Assembly (NCBI GenBank): GCA_030248135.1
Contig: JASANC010004871.1
Span: forward strand, 1-64,000
Direction of reading: 5' to 3'
Source of the DNA: Theristus sp. LFF4_11
Lineage: Eukaryota > Nematoda > Chromadorea > Monhysterida > Xyalidae
DNA length: 64,000 bases
Each line of letters starts with the position of its first letter. Positions within the stretch are counted from its first letter, which is position 1. Positions 34,570-46,151 of the stretch are shown here, one piece after another. Position numbers and translations under genes: made by a program. The notes under the pieces were generated by a model that saw nothing but the letters and a program-made list of their open reading frames with translations, was not told the origin of the DNA and ran no database searches.

Positions 34570-37500
34570 ATGATGCTCCGAACTGAGGTGCCACACGATC
34601 TAACACCTGGGGTGATCCTGCTGGCAGTGCGCTGCACCCTGATCAACACGCTGGCCGTGGCCTACCAATCAGGGGCACCCCTGATGGCCTGCGACTCGCT
34701 GTTGCCGAGTGCAGACTCTACATTTGGCCATGGCGCGTTGCCGAATCAGACCGCCTCACCGTATTTTGTTCGCATCTTTAATTCGCAAGCAAGAATCGCT
34801 TATGAATATGAACCGGGTGACACGATGGCTTTCAAGGGTGCGTTTACTTGTTTCGGATGATTTTGTATTTAATTCTTTTTCGCTGCTCGGTGCAACTTCA
34901 ATACGTTGGTGTTGCTGTGTTTTAATATTTGTTATGTTTTCTGTGAAGTACTCTTCCATTCCGAACTCAGAACTTCCTTCATTTTGCACCCTGTCTTGCA
35001 TCCATGAATCAGCTGTGATGATATGATATGACGGCGAAGTTATTTGTCATACCATCAAAGCTCTTAGCTTTTTCATTCATCGGAATCGCAATTTCAGTGC
35101 ATTTAGTTGGAGGTTCATTAGTAACCGGTGTAGACATACACAGCAGTTGCACACATGTGCAATTAGAGTTGGTTGCGAATGCGGGTGCATTGTTGGAATA
35201 CTGAACAGTGCCCTAACAATAGTACGTTCAAAGTAAATGCATTGTACACTCCATTTATAATGATACTTTTGCCGGGGTGTATTCATAAGTATTCAGTTCA
35301 GTTATACTTCACTGCGTGCCTTTTGATCAATTTGCTTCTGTTCTTTTCAATTTTACTTTCAGATTCTCTTGTTTGAACTTGCGTAAACTGCGAAAAGTGC
35401 CGCAGGGTGCACACATGTGTTCTGAGGCAGCTCCGATAAGTATAATTATTATTACGGTTCACGAGACAAATGTGCATGCTCATGTGTGGTGCATACACAT
35501 ATAAATCCACACGATAATGTGTAGTAAGTAGTAACAGTTTGTAGTTTCATACTTTGAATTCTAAATTTCAAGAAATGATCTCAGTGAGAGGTCTGCAATT
35601 TCTGCGATAGTCCGTCTGAAGACATTTTCAAACTACAGGGTGCAGGTTCGGTGGGGCATGCATGAGGGTCCGTTTGATTTTATATCATTGACAGACATGC
35701 ACGTGTTAAACATGCTGCAATGGGAGCTAGACGCGCACAACATATACCGACTAACACTCATGAAATCCACACATACACACATGTGAAATGACCATATGCG
35801 TAACTACACTGTGCTGTCTGATGATCTGATTTGCTGCTAGCTGTCCTGAATGGACCACTGGTCAGTCGAACTGTGAGGAAATTTTATTTGGCGTGATTTG
35901 CTTGATGTTTCCTAACAACTCGACGCAATCTGTTGGCTTATTTCATTCTGCATTGACCAACAACAGCCATACGTGTAATGGGCTTGTGTATTACGACCGG
36001 CTAGAGATTTTTATGTTCTGTAGCGATCATTTGGAACGCTCTCTCTGACTGAAGTAACTGACATTTGACATGTGCGGGTGCAGAATTCGAAACGGACCTG
36101 CTTCAGTTGCCAAGTTGGCAGGCTGGTGGGTAGGTCGGTTGAAGCAAAGGAGAACCGGGGAGAAATTGAATGGGCTTGGTGAAACAAAGTACAGAAAAAA
36201 GCTTGGATTCACAAATGAAAATAATCTCAAGCAATCAAAAATTAAAACCGCCGTCGTTTCTCAAATTTCAGTGCAAATCAGCGGGCCCGTGTTTCGCGGT
36301 TTCGTCTTGCAAGCGCGCACGCTTAGCGGCTCGGGACGTCGCGTGGGTCACTTTCTGCCCCCGTTGCCCGTCGGCACACAGTTGCTCGCGTGCGGTTCGT
36401 CGCGTGAGACAGGCCCCGGCAAGCATGGTGCCCGCGTGAAACACCACCACCATCGGCACGATCGTGCCCGCCGGGTCCGCAGACGGGCGCAGGCGGTCAC
36501 GCACGCTGACCTGCGAAACAAGAAACACGAGCAGTTCTTCTGGTACCCGCCGAAGCACAATGTTGGGCCGATTGTCTTCGTGTCGGTGATTTTGGGTGTT
36601 TTCCGGATTTTGGGATAACGTTAGTTCAAAGTTGTTCACATTCGGTTGTGAAGTACAGAGGTTGTTAAGATCTGGTAAAGTTTGAGTGAGACAAGGATAG
36701 CTCAGAGCTGGGCTGGACGGAACAATAGAATCATTTGGTAGAGCTAACGAAATGTGTTACAGTTAACGCAATCGAGTGTAAATTCCAGCGCCACCATTGT
36801 CGCTTCAAAGCAGCAGTACTGGACGAACGTCATGTCGCCGGTGCTGCATCCGACGTCAGACAAATTATTCGGTTCGTTTTGTATCAGACCAAAAATCGGT
36901 TTCGCAGCAATTGGTGAGACGCCTGTCCACTACACAAGGCTTCCCGATAAATCGTGCCCAGTACTGATTGGCTGTATCGTTCTCGACCAATCAGCACGTT
37001 CAACTCCGGCTTGGGTATCATAGACAATCAGCGGATTGGCTGCTTTTGAAGTGGACTCACTGTTTTATCGAACCAGCCCGGTGCAGCCAATCAGCATGCC
37101 AGTTTCAAGTAAATTAATGCAGACAAGTTGCAGCTTTTTATGCAACTTGACTGAATCAAAAGAAAGCCGTTTTTCGCACTAAGACGCTGTTGGTGTGACT
37201 GCCAAGCGCCCGCTAGCCATTGCAGTGAACACGGCGCAGTGCGGCGTCGGCTGGGGCTGCATCCATGCGGGCGAGAACGGCTGTCAGTGGCGTGCGCGTG
37301 CCGCGTGCGAGTACACGATCCGCTGGAAGTGCCACGGCTCGCAGACGTTCTTCGACGTCTCCGCCAACCAGCCGCACACGTTCGTCGAGTATCGAAACGT
37401 CGAGATGCCCAGCGACGCGTTCGTCGGCCTCTCTTGGGTACGCCGCCCGTACGACGTGGTCTGTTCGCTGCTGTGCTGCTTCTTTGGTTGTTTGGGTTGT

Positions 37501-38908
37501 GTTTTTTGGTTAGCACTTTGGTTATTTTTGGTGGTTGATTTCTGGTTTTTAGGATAGTTTCGTTATTTCTTTGGAGGTTGAACACTGTAGAATTGCTTTT
37601 TTGGGGAAGTTTAGTACGTTTAGCCAGTTTTTTGGTGTGCTGCAACAATTATTCTTCAGTTTTTTTATTTTAATGAATGCCCTGCCGTGCGATTGGACTG
37701 AATTGAACTGGTGGTTTACAAGAAAGTAGCTTAGTTAGTAGCTTGCAATGAACGGATTGAAGTGCGGAGCATGGAATCAAAGTATGACAAAGCACAAGAA
37801 ACTTGTGCTAGGTGTTTCGCATAAACGCATGGAAAAAATTTCAAACTAAAATTTCTACTAAAAACCGCGAGGCGATTTGTTGAGAATTTTTTCTCACTTC
37901 ACTCTACCACATGCCAAACAGTTTCTCATTGCAAGCGTTTTGTTCAGCGCGGCAACAGTCTGCTGTGCCGGTACTCGCTGAAGCACAACGGCACACGGGT
38001 CGTCACGGTCAGCAACTTTTTCTTGCCGGACGCCGCCGACGAATTGCACAGAGACCCGGTGCGGCCGCCGTACCCGACGAAGCTCGTCTCCACCGGCGAC
38101 GGCCGCTTCCGGTGCAGCTTCCAACGGGCGAATCTCGTGGCGCTGCGCCACCAACGCGTCTACTTCACTTACGGCACCATCACGCAAGGTGCGCCACTCC
38201 CCTGAGCTGACCGGCTTGCTACTCGTACCCGGCGTGCTAGTCCACGACGCCACTAACTCAACTGCAGCACAATTATTAGCTGGTCGCATATCAGCGAATT
38301 GCGGCGGAGCGGTGCACTGGGCTAAATGTGATAAGCCACCACATGGGTCTGCCACTTCTATAGCTATTACTATGCTCAAAGTTTCAAATTTGAGCAGCGA
38401 TTGTCGCCGCGACTGAGTTTCTGTTGGCAGCTGAAAATACCGCTGCATGTACGTATGTATTGATATTTGCTGGAAAATCTTTGCTGAAGTCGCAGTAATC
38501 CGTCCACTCTCACCAAACGCATACGTGCATTCTATTTGTAGCCACCAGCGATAACAAAATCACTAAACATCAACGTGAAAAGAACCATGATTTGTCGCGT
38601 TGACAAATCACTAAACACACATGAATAGGCTTGTGTTGAGATGCACCCGACCGAACCACCATGCACAAACATTTTTTTCAGACGGCTGGATCGCCCGCAT
38701 CAGGCGAATCGACTTGAGCGCCTACGGCGTCGCGTCGCAAGTGCGCCTCTGCAAGCATCCCGTCATTCCGGTTGAGCTGCCGAAATCGGCCGCCAGAGTT
38801 TTGGTTGCCGACCCGCAGTCTAGTCATTTTCGAACTGTAGTGTTACTGATCTTAGTGTTTTGTAGCTATTTTCTCAATAATGATTGCTTGTTAATTCGAC
38901 TATTATGA
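34570..38908 (+). CDS. Reeler-domain secreted or GPI/TM-anchored protein (FRRS1-like)
   Basis: Six exons join in phase to 459 residues: 34570-34837, 36272-36585, 36763-36871, 37217-37437, 37948-38188 and 38682-38908. A hydrophobic N-terminus (VILLAVRCTLINTLAVAY) is a plausible signal. The Reeler domain follows: ACDSLLPS, YEYEPGDTM, then across the first intron VFRGFVLQARTL, VTHADLRNKKHEQFFWYPP and GPIVFV. These are the family's landmarks from ferric-chelate reductase 1 and insect defence proteins. A His/Arg-rich insert, VKHHHHRHDRARRVRRR, sits inside the domain. The second half (RWKCHGSQTFFDVSA, then MPSDAFVGLSW) resembles a DOMON ligand-binding domain weakly. The C-terminus is hydrophobic (VVLLILVFCSYFL) and fits a membrane or GPI-type anchor; no cytochrome b561 helices follow. 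The start could also be the second ATG three bases on. Confidence 0.8.
34838..36271. other. Long first intron of the Reeler gene
   Basis: 1.43 kb and AT-rich, with many cacacatg/catgtgtg words between 35100 and 35800. No repeat shared with the rest of the window and no second exon were seen. Confidence 0.5.
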
Positions 38909-39285
38909 TTCGATTGTTTTTCATTTGGAGTCGAGTCGAGATGCTATCGCGCTGCCTTCGTTCTGCTTGTTTTTTTAAGGTCGACGGATTCTTGTGGATA
39001 AATTTTGAGTTTACTGAAGCTGTGCCAATAAAAACGAATCAATGTCGTTTGCAATAAATATCACATCAGAAACCACAGGCAAAGCCACCAAGCGGGCCAA
39101 CAAAGGCAGTTTGAAGTTTCAACAGAATTCAGCACGTTTGATTATGTTTTCATATCACAGAGGTGAAACACAACACCTGTAACAATCGCATACTCCCTCA
39201 GCCCAAAATGCATCAATGACAAAAATGCACAACAAAACCGTAAAAATTTGAATCGAAACCCAAAGCAAAAAAGCGAATTCTCAAG

Positions 39286-39952
39286 GGAATGCGAGACGTC
39301 GGCGCCTTTCCAGCGCAGCGGACGGCACAGTAAGCGTTGACTTTTTTCTCTCCTGCTTCTCAATAACTCGATCGAAGAATCTCGTCAATTTCACACCGTT
39401 CGTTGAGCCAGGACTGATCGGTTGCCTGATAAGATATCCGTTTTCAAATTGGTTTGAGAAACTTGTTTCGTCGATTCCAAGAACCTGAACGAACCGAGCT
39501 TAGATGGGATTTCGGGGGAATGGACGGCTAACAACAGCCATCCACGAAATCCTCGGTTGATTATCAACTGTACAGCGACAACTTGACAAATTGGGCTGCT
39601 TAGTCAATCTCCGCGTTGAGCAGCAAAATGAAACCACTTCAAAGCTGTCAATCCAGCAGAGGAGCTCAGGAGCTAAAAACATAACTCGAAGCAACCTGCA
39701 ATCCAGCCACAGTTCCTCAGCGCCGCACTCAGCCGCCACTCGCGAGGCAGGCACGCGATTCGAGGAATTCGTGGACGTGCTGCTGGTTGAGTTGGAGCTG
39801 GTCGTTGACGGCGTCGGCGAGCCGGTCTGTGAGCTGTACCACGCAGACACAAGATCCAACTTTGCGCCAACCACTAGCATGCAGACGTCGTCGTTGCCTA
39901 TCAGCTGTTCACCGTCAAACACTGACGTCGGCAGACGTGAGCTGCTGAAAAA
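39286..39952 (-). CDS. Rab-like GTPase C-terminal half (partial or decayed)
   Basis: Exon 39952-39696, behind a cactcacag acceptor, reads FFSSSRLPTSVFDGEQLIGN then DDVCMLVVGAKLDLV. This resembles the beta strand plus NKxD guanine-binding motif of Rab proteins, with Gly-Ala-Lys-Leu-Asp in place of Asn-Lys-x-Asp. A Ser/Thr/Asn-rich insert and NRVPASRVAAECGAEELWLD follow, as in the stretch before the SAK loop. The last exon ends at 39286 with GVKLTRFFDRVIEKQERKKS. To keep phase the two need a tiny exon of 10 bases near 39640 behind ttgacag, giving DCSFEVVLG. No P-loop exon was found on the minus strand up to the foldback repeats at 40.26 kb, and no prenylated Cys ends the protein. It may be Rab20/Rab-like, a fragment or a pseudogene. 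Confidence 0.33.
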
Positions 39953-40256
39953 CTGTGAGTGTTAAGCAAAACGTGCAATTTTCTGATCACTCATTCATTC
40001 AGTTCAAATGAATTGATTTTGACTTTTCAGTTCTCCGCTCTTCCATTTTGATGCATTATATGATTATTGGTGATGCAAAATTGGCACTATATCATTAGTG
40101 CTGTTTCTACTTCTGCTCCTTCAAGCAGAAATTGGTTGACCTAGTTTAAAACAATTATATCATTGGATCACTTCATGACGACAAGTTCAATCAACCAAGA
40201 CATCACATAAACCACATGCATTTCTAGCAATAATAATAAACAATAGTATTTATAAA

Positions 40257-41331
40257 TTATCTAAAAATGCGTGAGACGCATATAAAAGGAGGAATATGGC
40301 CTTGTGTAAGCAGTGAAAGACTTGGCTCGACAACGCTTTTCAAGTCTCTGATGTGGTACACACGGATACAAGTACATAAGAGTCATATTTTTGCGCCGTT
40401 TATTTATGATTTCGGTTGCACATGGCAACCCTCGTGCTTTGTATTGTAGACAAATGACCTTTCACATTTGAGGATTTCGGGCATTTAGCGACCACTAAAA
40501 CTACTAAAATAACAATCAGACTTTAGCTCGCTGACACTGGTTTGTTCAGGACAAATTGTATCGCAGAAGCATTGCGGAACGCAAGGTCTCCTGTGGCAAA
40601 GGCAATGACTCACGGGACAGACGGTTTATCGTGCCACACTAGTTGAAGGTGACACCGGTAACAAAGGTGAAAATCAACGGAAGACAACTCCTTTTTGTCA
40701 CTGGTGCTGGTGTGTACACAGCGGTGCGTACGTTAACAACAACGATAAAGCTACATGCAGCAATATTTTGCAATTTCTGATGTTTCTGTTTTTGCACAGA
40801 ATTTACAGAATTTCGCACATGGCGTGATTTTAGATTAAATCGAAGAGAACAATTAAAAAATAACTTCAAAGTTTTACGCTTTTCAGCAAAACGAAAACGA
40901 AAACGAAAACTTTCGGATTCGCTGCCCTCCGGGGATATAGCGACCGCAGGCCACCGAAACCGAAATCGGGCTAAGATCACTGGTGCCCCCAGGACAGAGC
41001 GGGGCTTAGAGGCTGCCCCCCTCACATGCCGAGGGTATTGGTTCCACGGGATGGTGAGCCGTCCATTCCCCAATCCCACCGGAGTTTGGTACCTTCGGGT
41101 TTCCGGAATCGGTGGGGGGCGTGCTTCAAAAAAAAAAACAAACGCGGCGCAAAAATATGACCCTTATGTACTTGTATCCGTGTGTACCACATCAGAGACT
41201 TGAAAAGCGTTGTCGAGCCAAGTCTTTCACTGCTTACACAAGGCCATATTCCTCCTTTTATATGCGTCTCACGCATTTTTAGATAATATTCTGACTTTTA
41301 CATAAGCCCCGAAGGTCGGACCAAAATCACA
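40257..41331. mobile_element. Foldback element, unit 1
   Basis: About 1075 bp. Its first about 145 bases (attatctaaaaatgcgtgag onward) return inverted at about 41144-41290, ending gcatttttagataat. The inside carries short fragments that look like the SINE 2 body (cgtccattccc, accggagtttggtaccttcg, ggtttccg) and a ttcgctgccctccgg block also found near 55670-55800. There is no plausible protein; the recurring METHIKGG-type frames are simply the arms. A tail of about 45 bases (ttctgacttttacataagcc onward) closes the unit. Confidence 0.85.
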
Positions 41332-42413
41332 ATTATCTAAAAATGCGGGAGACGCATATAAAAGGAGGAATATGGCCTTGTGTAAGCAGTGAAAGACTTG
41401 GCTCGACAACGCTTTTCAAGTCTCTAATGTGGTACACACGGATACAAGTACATAAGAGCCATATTTTTGCGCCGTTTATTTATGATTTCGGTTGCACATG
41501 GCAACCCTCGTACTTTGTATTGTAGACAAATGAAACTTTCACATTTGCGGATTTCGGGCATTTAGCGACCACTAAAACTACTAAAATAACAATCAGACTT
41601 TAGCTCGCTGACACTGGTTTGTCCAGGACAAATTGTATCGCAGAAGCATTGCGGAACGCAAGGTCTCCTGTGGCAAAGGCAATGACTCACGGGACAGACG
41701 GTTTATCCTGCCACACTAGTTGAAGTTGACACCGGTAAAAAAGGTGAAAATCAATGGAAGACAACTCCTTTTTGTCACTGGTGCTGGTGTGTACACAGCG
41801 GTGCGTACGTTAACAACAACGAAAAAGCTACATGCAACAATGTTTTGCAATCTCTGATTTTTCTGTTTTTGCACAGAATTTACAGAATTTCGCACATGGC
41901 GTGATTTTAGATTAAATCGAAGAGGACAATTATAAAATAACTTCAAAGTTTTACGCTTTTCAGCAAAACGAAAACGAAAACGAAAGTTTCGGATTCGCTG
42001 CCCTCCGGGGATATAGCGACCGCAGGCCACCGAAACCGAAATCGGGCTAAGATCACTGGTGCCCCCCCCCAAGACAGAGCGGGGCTTAGAGGCTGTCCCC
42101 TCACGTGGCGAGGGTATTGGTTCCACGGGATGGTGAGCCGTCCATTCCCCAATCCCACCGGAGTTCGGTACCTTCGGGTTTCCGGAATCGGTGGGGGGCG
42201 TGCTTCAAAAAAAAAAAAAACAAACGCGGCGCAAAAATATGACTCTTATGTACTTGTATCCGTGTGTACCACATTAGAGACTTGAAAAGCGTTGTCGAGC
42301 CAAGTCTTTCACTGCTTACACAAGGCCATATTCCTCCTTTTATATGCGTCTCCCGCATTTTTAGATAATATTCTGACTTTTACATAAGCCCCGAAGGTCG
42401 GACCAAAATCACA
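41332..42413. mobile_element. Foldback element, unit 2 (tandem copy)
   Basis: Direct tandem copy of the preceding unit, about 1082 bp and close to it throughout, with the same inverted arms at both ends and the same tail. Differences include substitutions inside both arms and longer C and A runs (for example an A run near 42210). Confidence 0.85.
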
Positions 42414-42429
42414 GTTCGACTCAGGTTTT

Positions 42430-43620
42430 TCATTTTTCGTTTTTTAGGCCGATTTCGCACATGCTATTTCTACGGCCGATTCGCCCAAAATCGTCACGAT
42501 TCAGTACCTAGAATTGCTCACGCAAGAAAACTAACTCAAAATCCGTGATCAGCGCATTGAATTACCCTGGAAAACATCGTTTTTTGTTTTTTATTTCTGG
42601 GCCGATTTCGCCAGATTCCACGGCCGATTCGCCCGAAATCGTCACGATTCAGTATCTAGAGTTGCTCACATAAAAAAACTAACCCAGAATCCGTGATCGG
42701 CGCAATGAATTATCATGGAAACACCGTTTTCTTGTTTTTCATTTCTGGGCCGATTTCGCCAGATTCCACGGCCGATTCGCCCGAAATCGTCACGATTCAG
42801 TATCTAGAGTTGCTCACATAAAAAACTAACCAAAAATCCGTGATCAGCGCATTGAATTACCCTGGAAAACACCCTTTTCTTGTTTTTCGTTTCTACATCC
42901 CTTTTCGCCAATTTCCACGGCCGATTCGCCCGAAATCGTCACGATTCCACATCTAGAGTTGCTCACGTAAGAAAACTGACCCAAAATCCGTGATCAGCGC
43001 ATTGAATTACCCTGGAAAACACCCTTTTCTTTTTTTTCGTTTCTGGACCGATTTCGCCAATTTCCACGGCCGATTCGCCCGAAATCGTCACGATTCAGCA
43101 TCTAGAGTTGCTCACGTAAGAAAACTAACCCAAAATCTGTGATCAGCGCATTGAATTACCCTTGAAAACACCCTTTTCTTGTTTTTCGTTTCTACATCCC
43201 TTTTCGCCAATTTCCACGGCCGATTCGCCCGAAATCGTCACGATTCCACATCTAGAGTTGCTCACGTAAGAAAACTGATCCAAAATCCGTGATCAGCGCA
43301 TTGAATTACCCTGGAAAACACCCTTTTCTTTTTTTTCGTTTCTGGACCGATTTCGCCAATTTCCACGGCCGATTCGCCCGAAATCGTCACGATTCAGCAA
43401 CTACAGTTGCTCACGTAAGAAAACTAACCCAAAATCTGTGATCAGCGCATTGAATTACCCTGGAAAACACCCTTTTCTTTTTTTTCGTTTCTGGACCGAT
43501 TTCGCCAATTACCACGGCCGATTCGCCCGAAATCGTCACGATTCAGCATCTAGAGTTGCTCACGTAAGAAAACTAACCCAAAATCGGTGATTAGCGCATT
43601 GAATTCCCACGGACTAGACG
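42430..43620. repeat. 148-149-bp satellite, eight monomers
   Basis: The word cacggccgattcgcccgaaa recurs at about 42473 (variant), 42621, 42769, 42918, 43067, 43217, 43366 and 43515, so the period is 148-150 bp. Each monomer also has aatccgtgatcagcgcattg. Monomers 4 and 6 share a variant (tctacatcccttttcgcc) where 5, 7 and 8 read tctggaccgatttcgcc, so an alternating two-monomer pattern is present. The array starts within 20 bp of the foldback pair. Confidence 0.9.
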
Positions 43621-43699
43621 TTTTTCCTGTTATTTTTCGTTGCTCAGACAAAATTTGTAAGAGTGAAAAACTGATATCCAGTCAAAATGCAACGAACTT

Positions 43700-44010
43700 T
43701 CAAAAAATGCACAATTTTCACCCAAAAAGGTGCCCGGGCAAAAAAATAAACTAATTTTTCAAAATCTACGGATGAAATTACCCCAGGAAACATTTTTGTT
43801 CAACTGTGAAAGTGTTCCAGCTAAAAATTGAAAGAGCGAACACTTAAAACCAGGTGAAAACCCTGCGAACTTTTAAAAATACCCAATTTTTACCCAAAAA
43901 CAAGGTCGGGGCAAAAAATTAACCCAAAGAGCAAAATCTACGGATGAAATTACCCCAGGAAACATTTTTGTTCGACTGTGAAAGTGTCGCAGGTAAAAAT
44001 TGAAAGGGCG
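43700..44010. repeat. Second tandem repeat, two copies of about 172 bp
   Basis: The block aaaatctacggatgaaatta, then ccccaggaaacatttttgtt, occurs at about 43760 and 43932, each followed by gactgtgaaagtgt/aactgtgaaagtgt and aaaaattgaaag. It lies directly beside the 148-bp satellite. Confidence 0.8.
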
Positions 44011-45438
44011 AACACATGTTGATTACATACCTGAAAAAAAAATACCAAGAAAAATAAGTAACACTGTTTTCAGAATAGGTTTTTCGTGTCTACAGCGTTA
44101 ATTGTCGCTGATCAAAGAACATTATGTTTTTTGATACTTTGAACGGGAATGACAGTGGAATACAAAGAAGAATATAAAACGACAATTAAGCGACATTGAA
44201 GAAGGTATTAGGTAACATATCAGAGTTTATCTTGATACTTTAAATGGCAGTTGTTTGTTGGTGATTAAAAATGATTGTTTTTTTTCATATTTTGAATAGC
44301 AATGCTGTTATGATTGTGTTGCTACTGTTACTTGCAGATCAAAGAATATAACGCTGAATTAGAAAAAACAGCGGTTCTTATCAAAATGATTGGCAAGTTA
44401 AGAAATAGTATCTGTGGCTCTGAATGATGCTGAAATAGCATTAATTAACCAAACCACACAGTAATAAGTGAAACGGTGACTAAATCAGGTTATGAATCCA
44501 CAACAATAAAATCAGCAAAATCACATACTTGCTTGACAAAAAAACACTGTTTTCAAAAAAAACTGAAATGCTACGATTTTCAAAAACTAGAAGCATCGAC
44601 GGATACGAGTGCTTTGAAAATGAACGTTCATTTCTATGGTAAATCAATAACAGTCGGTTGAAGCAACTCAAAATCAAAATGCAATGCATTTTTAGTCCGG
44701 ATCGTGGGCATAGGTCAAAAAGCGAACATCCACTCAAAAATAATATCTAGATAATTGTAGTTATCAGCTAACCGTGCCGTAGGCACGGGTCAATTTGCTA
44801 GTAAAGATAACAATGCAACCAACCAGTCTAATAAACAACATTTCCCCGGCCCAAACTTTTCACTTGCGCCGCCGGCGCATGATTTCAAGTTTTCATTTCA
44901 GTTGGATGGATTTTTTTTGTTATTTACTGCCCAGGCAGGCTCTTCAAGAAGAACGAAAACGGAATCATGGGTCTTTTCTCTGAACATCTCTATGAGAAGT
45001 GAAACGTGGATTTTCGGCGGTTTTGATTGATGACCGCGTTTTTGACGCACTCTTTCGATGTTGTATACCATTGGGAGTCATTTATAAACTCCTCCCCCGG
45101 TTTTTACTAACGTTTTTCAAGTAACCATCACTCTTATGAACAAAAACAGACCAAAACTTGCACATGCGTTGGCGGTTATGAAATTGAACCGTCACAGTGT
45201 GATACAACCAAAACAACTGTCACGACTGAAATGTTAGCTGAAGTTGGTTATTGCTGGTGTTTCGATTTCCTGAACATTCTTTAGTAGGAAAGCAGGTATC
45301 TCTTGTTTTGTTTACTGCGGGTAGACGTGTATGTTTTTAACACACAAAAAAGGATGTTGCCTGCCATATTGGTGTGTCCATATCTTGCTGGTGCCCTTCA
45401 AGGCGTCCATCGTGGTGGCTGCCATCTTGGAGTTGGAG

Positions 45439-45515
45439 ATGGAATTTTTAAGCGATGTTTTTAGCCAGGGCTAACCCAGAGAAGCGTACAGAACGCCATT
45501 GAGTAGGGCTAATTC
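45439..45515 (-). mobile_element. SINE family 1 fragment (3' part)
   Basis: The minus-strand body gccagggctaacccagagaa, gcgtacagaacgccattgag and tagggc matches the other SINE 1 copies. The tRNA-like head is missing. Confidence 0.65.
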
Positions 45516-45974
45516 GAAGGAAAGCTAATTCGTAAGGTTAATCACGGGCTGGTTAAGCGCAAAACACCATAAAGTTTTTACCTTTGAAAATAGTGCATAC
45601 CAAATATGGGCACCATGAAGGGCGGTATGGATGGACACAGGGCTTGGCACCAATTTGGGCATCATCATGGTAACTTTTTTACACTGATATAGAAACTTCA
45701 ACTAAATTCTTGCGCTACATCTGTCATTCGGACGCTTTTTTCTTTGTGTGTTTGGGCGTCGTAAATTGAGTGCGCACCATTATGGTATGATAACGATCTA
45801 AGTCCAAATGAAATGAAACAAACCGACCAAAAACAGACCAAGATTTTGAAATATTGGCCACATTATTGGAGGTTTTCTTATCTAGCAAGCCGCAAAATGA
45901 AACGAAAATTTGGGCCACGTGCTGATTGGTCGCTCTGGCCAAGCATCTGTTTATCAGCATGATAGGAGGAAATA

Positions 45975-46151
45975 CAGTCATCGAACGAACTCTAAATTAT
46001 AGACAATCCGCTGATTGGTTGGTGATTACGTGATGCATGCTTTTTCTATGCAGGCATTGCTGCGAAGGCGGAGTCTGTCCTGCACAGAAATCATGCGTCA
46101 CACTTGATCATGAACCAATCAGCCGATTGCCTATGATTTAGAGTTCGACTG
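45975..46151. mobile_element. MITE family B, copy 1, TA-flanked
   Basis: 177 bp between TA dinucleotides. The left end CAGTC then ACTCTAAATTATAGACAATC, and the right end mirrors it (GATTGCCTATGATTTAGAGT then GACTG). The inner parts of both arms carry ctgattggtt or its complement aaccaatcag. Confidence 0.8.

Noticed and set aside
40267..42358. Four near-identical 60-85-residue frames (METHIKGG-like start) and 136-146-residue Arg/Phe-rich frames
   Set aside because: The first are the inverted arms read outward, and the second lie in repeat interior. Neither has a domain, and frames break between the two units.
42430..43620. CRISPR array
   Set aside because: Monomers are 148 bp and repeat along their full length with no unique spacers; the window is eukaryotic.
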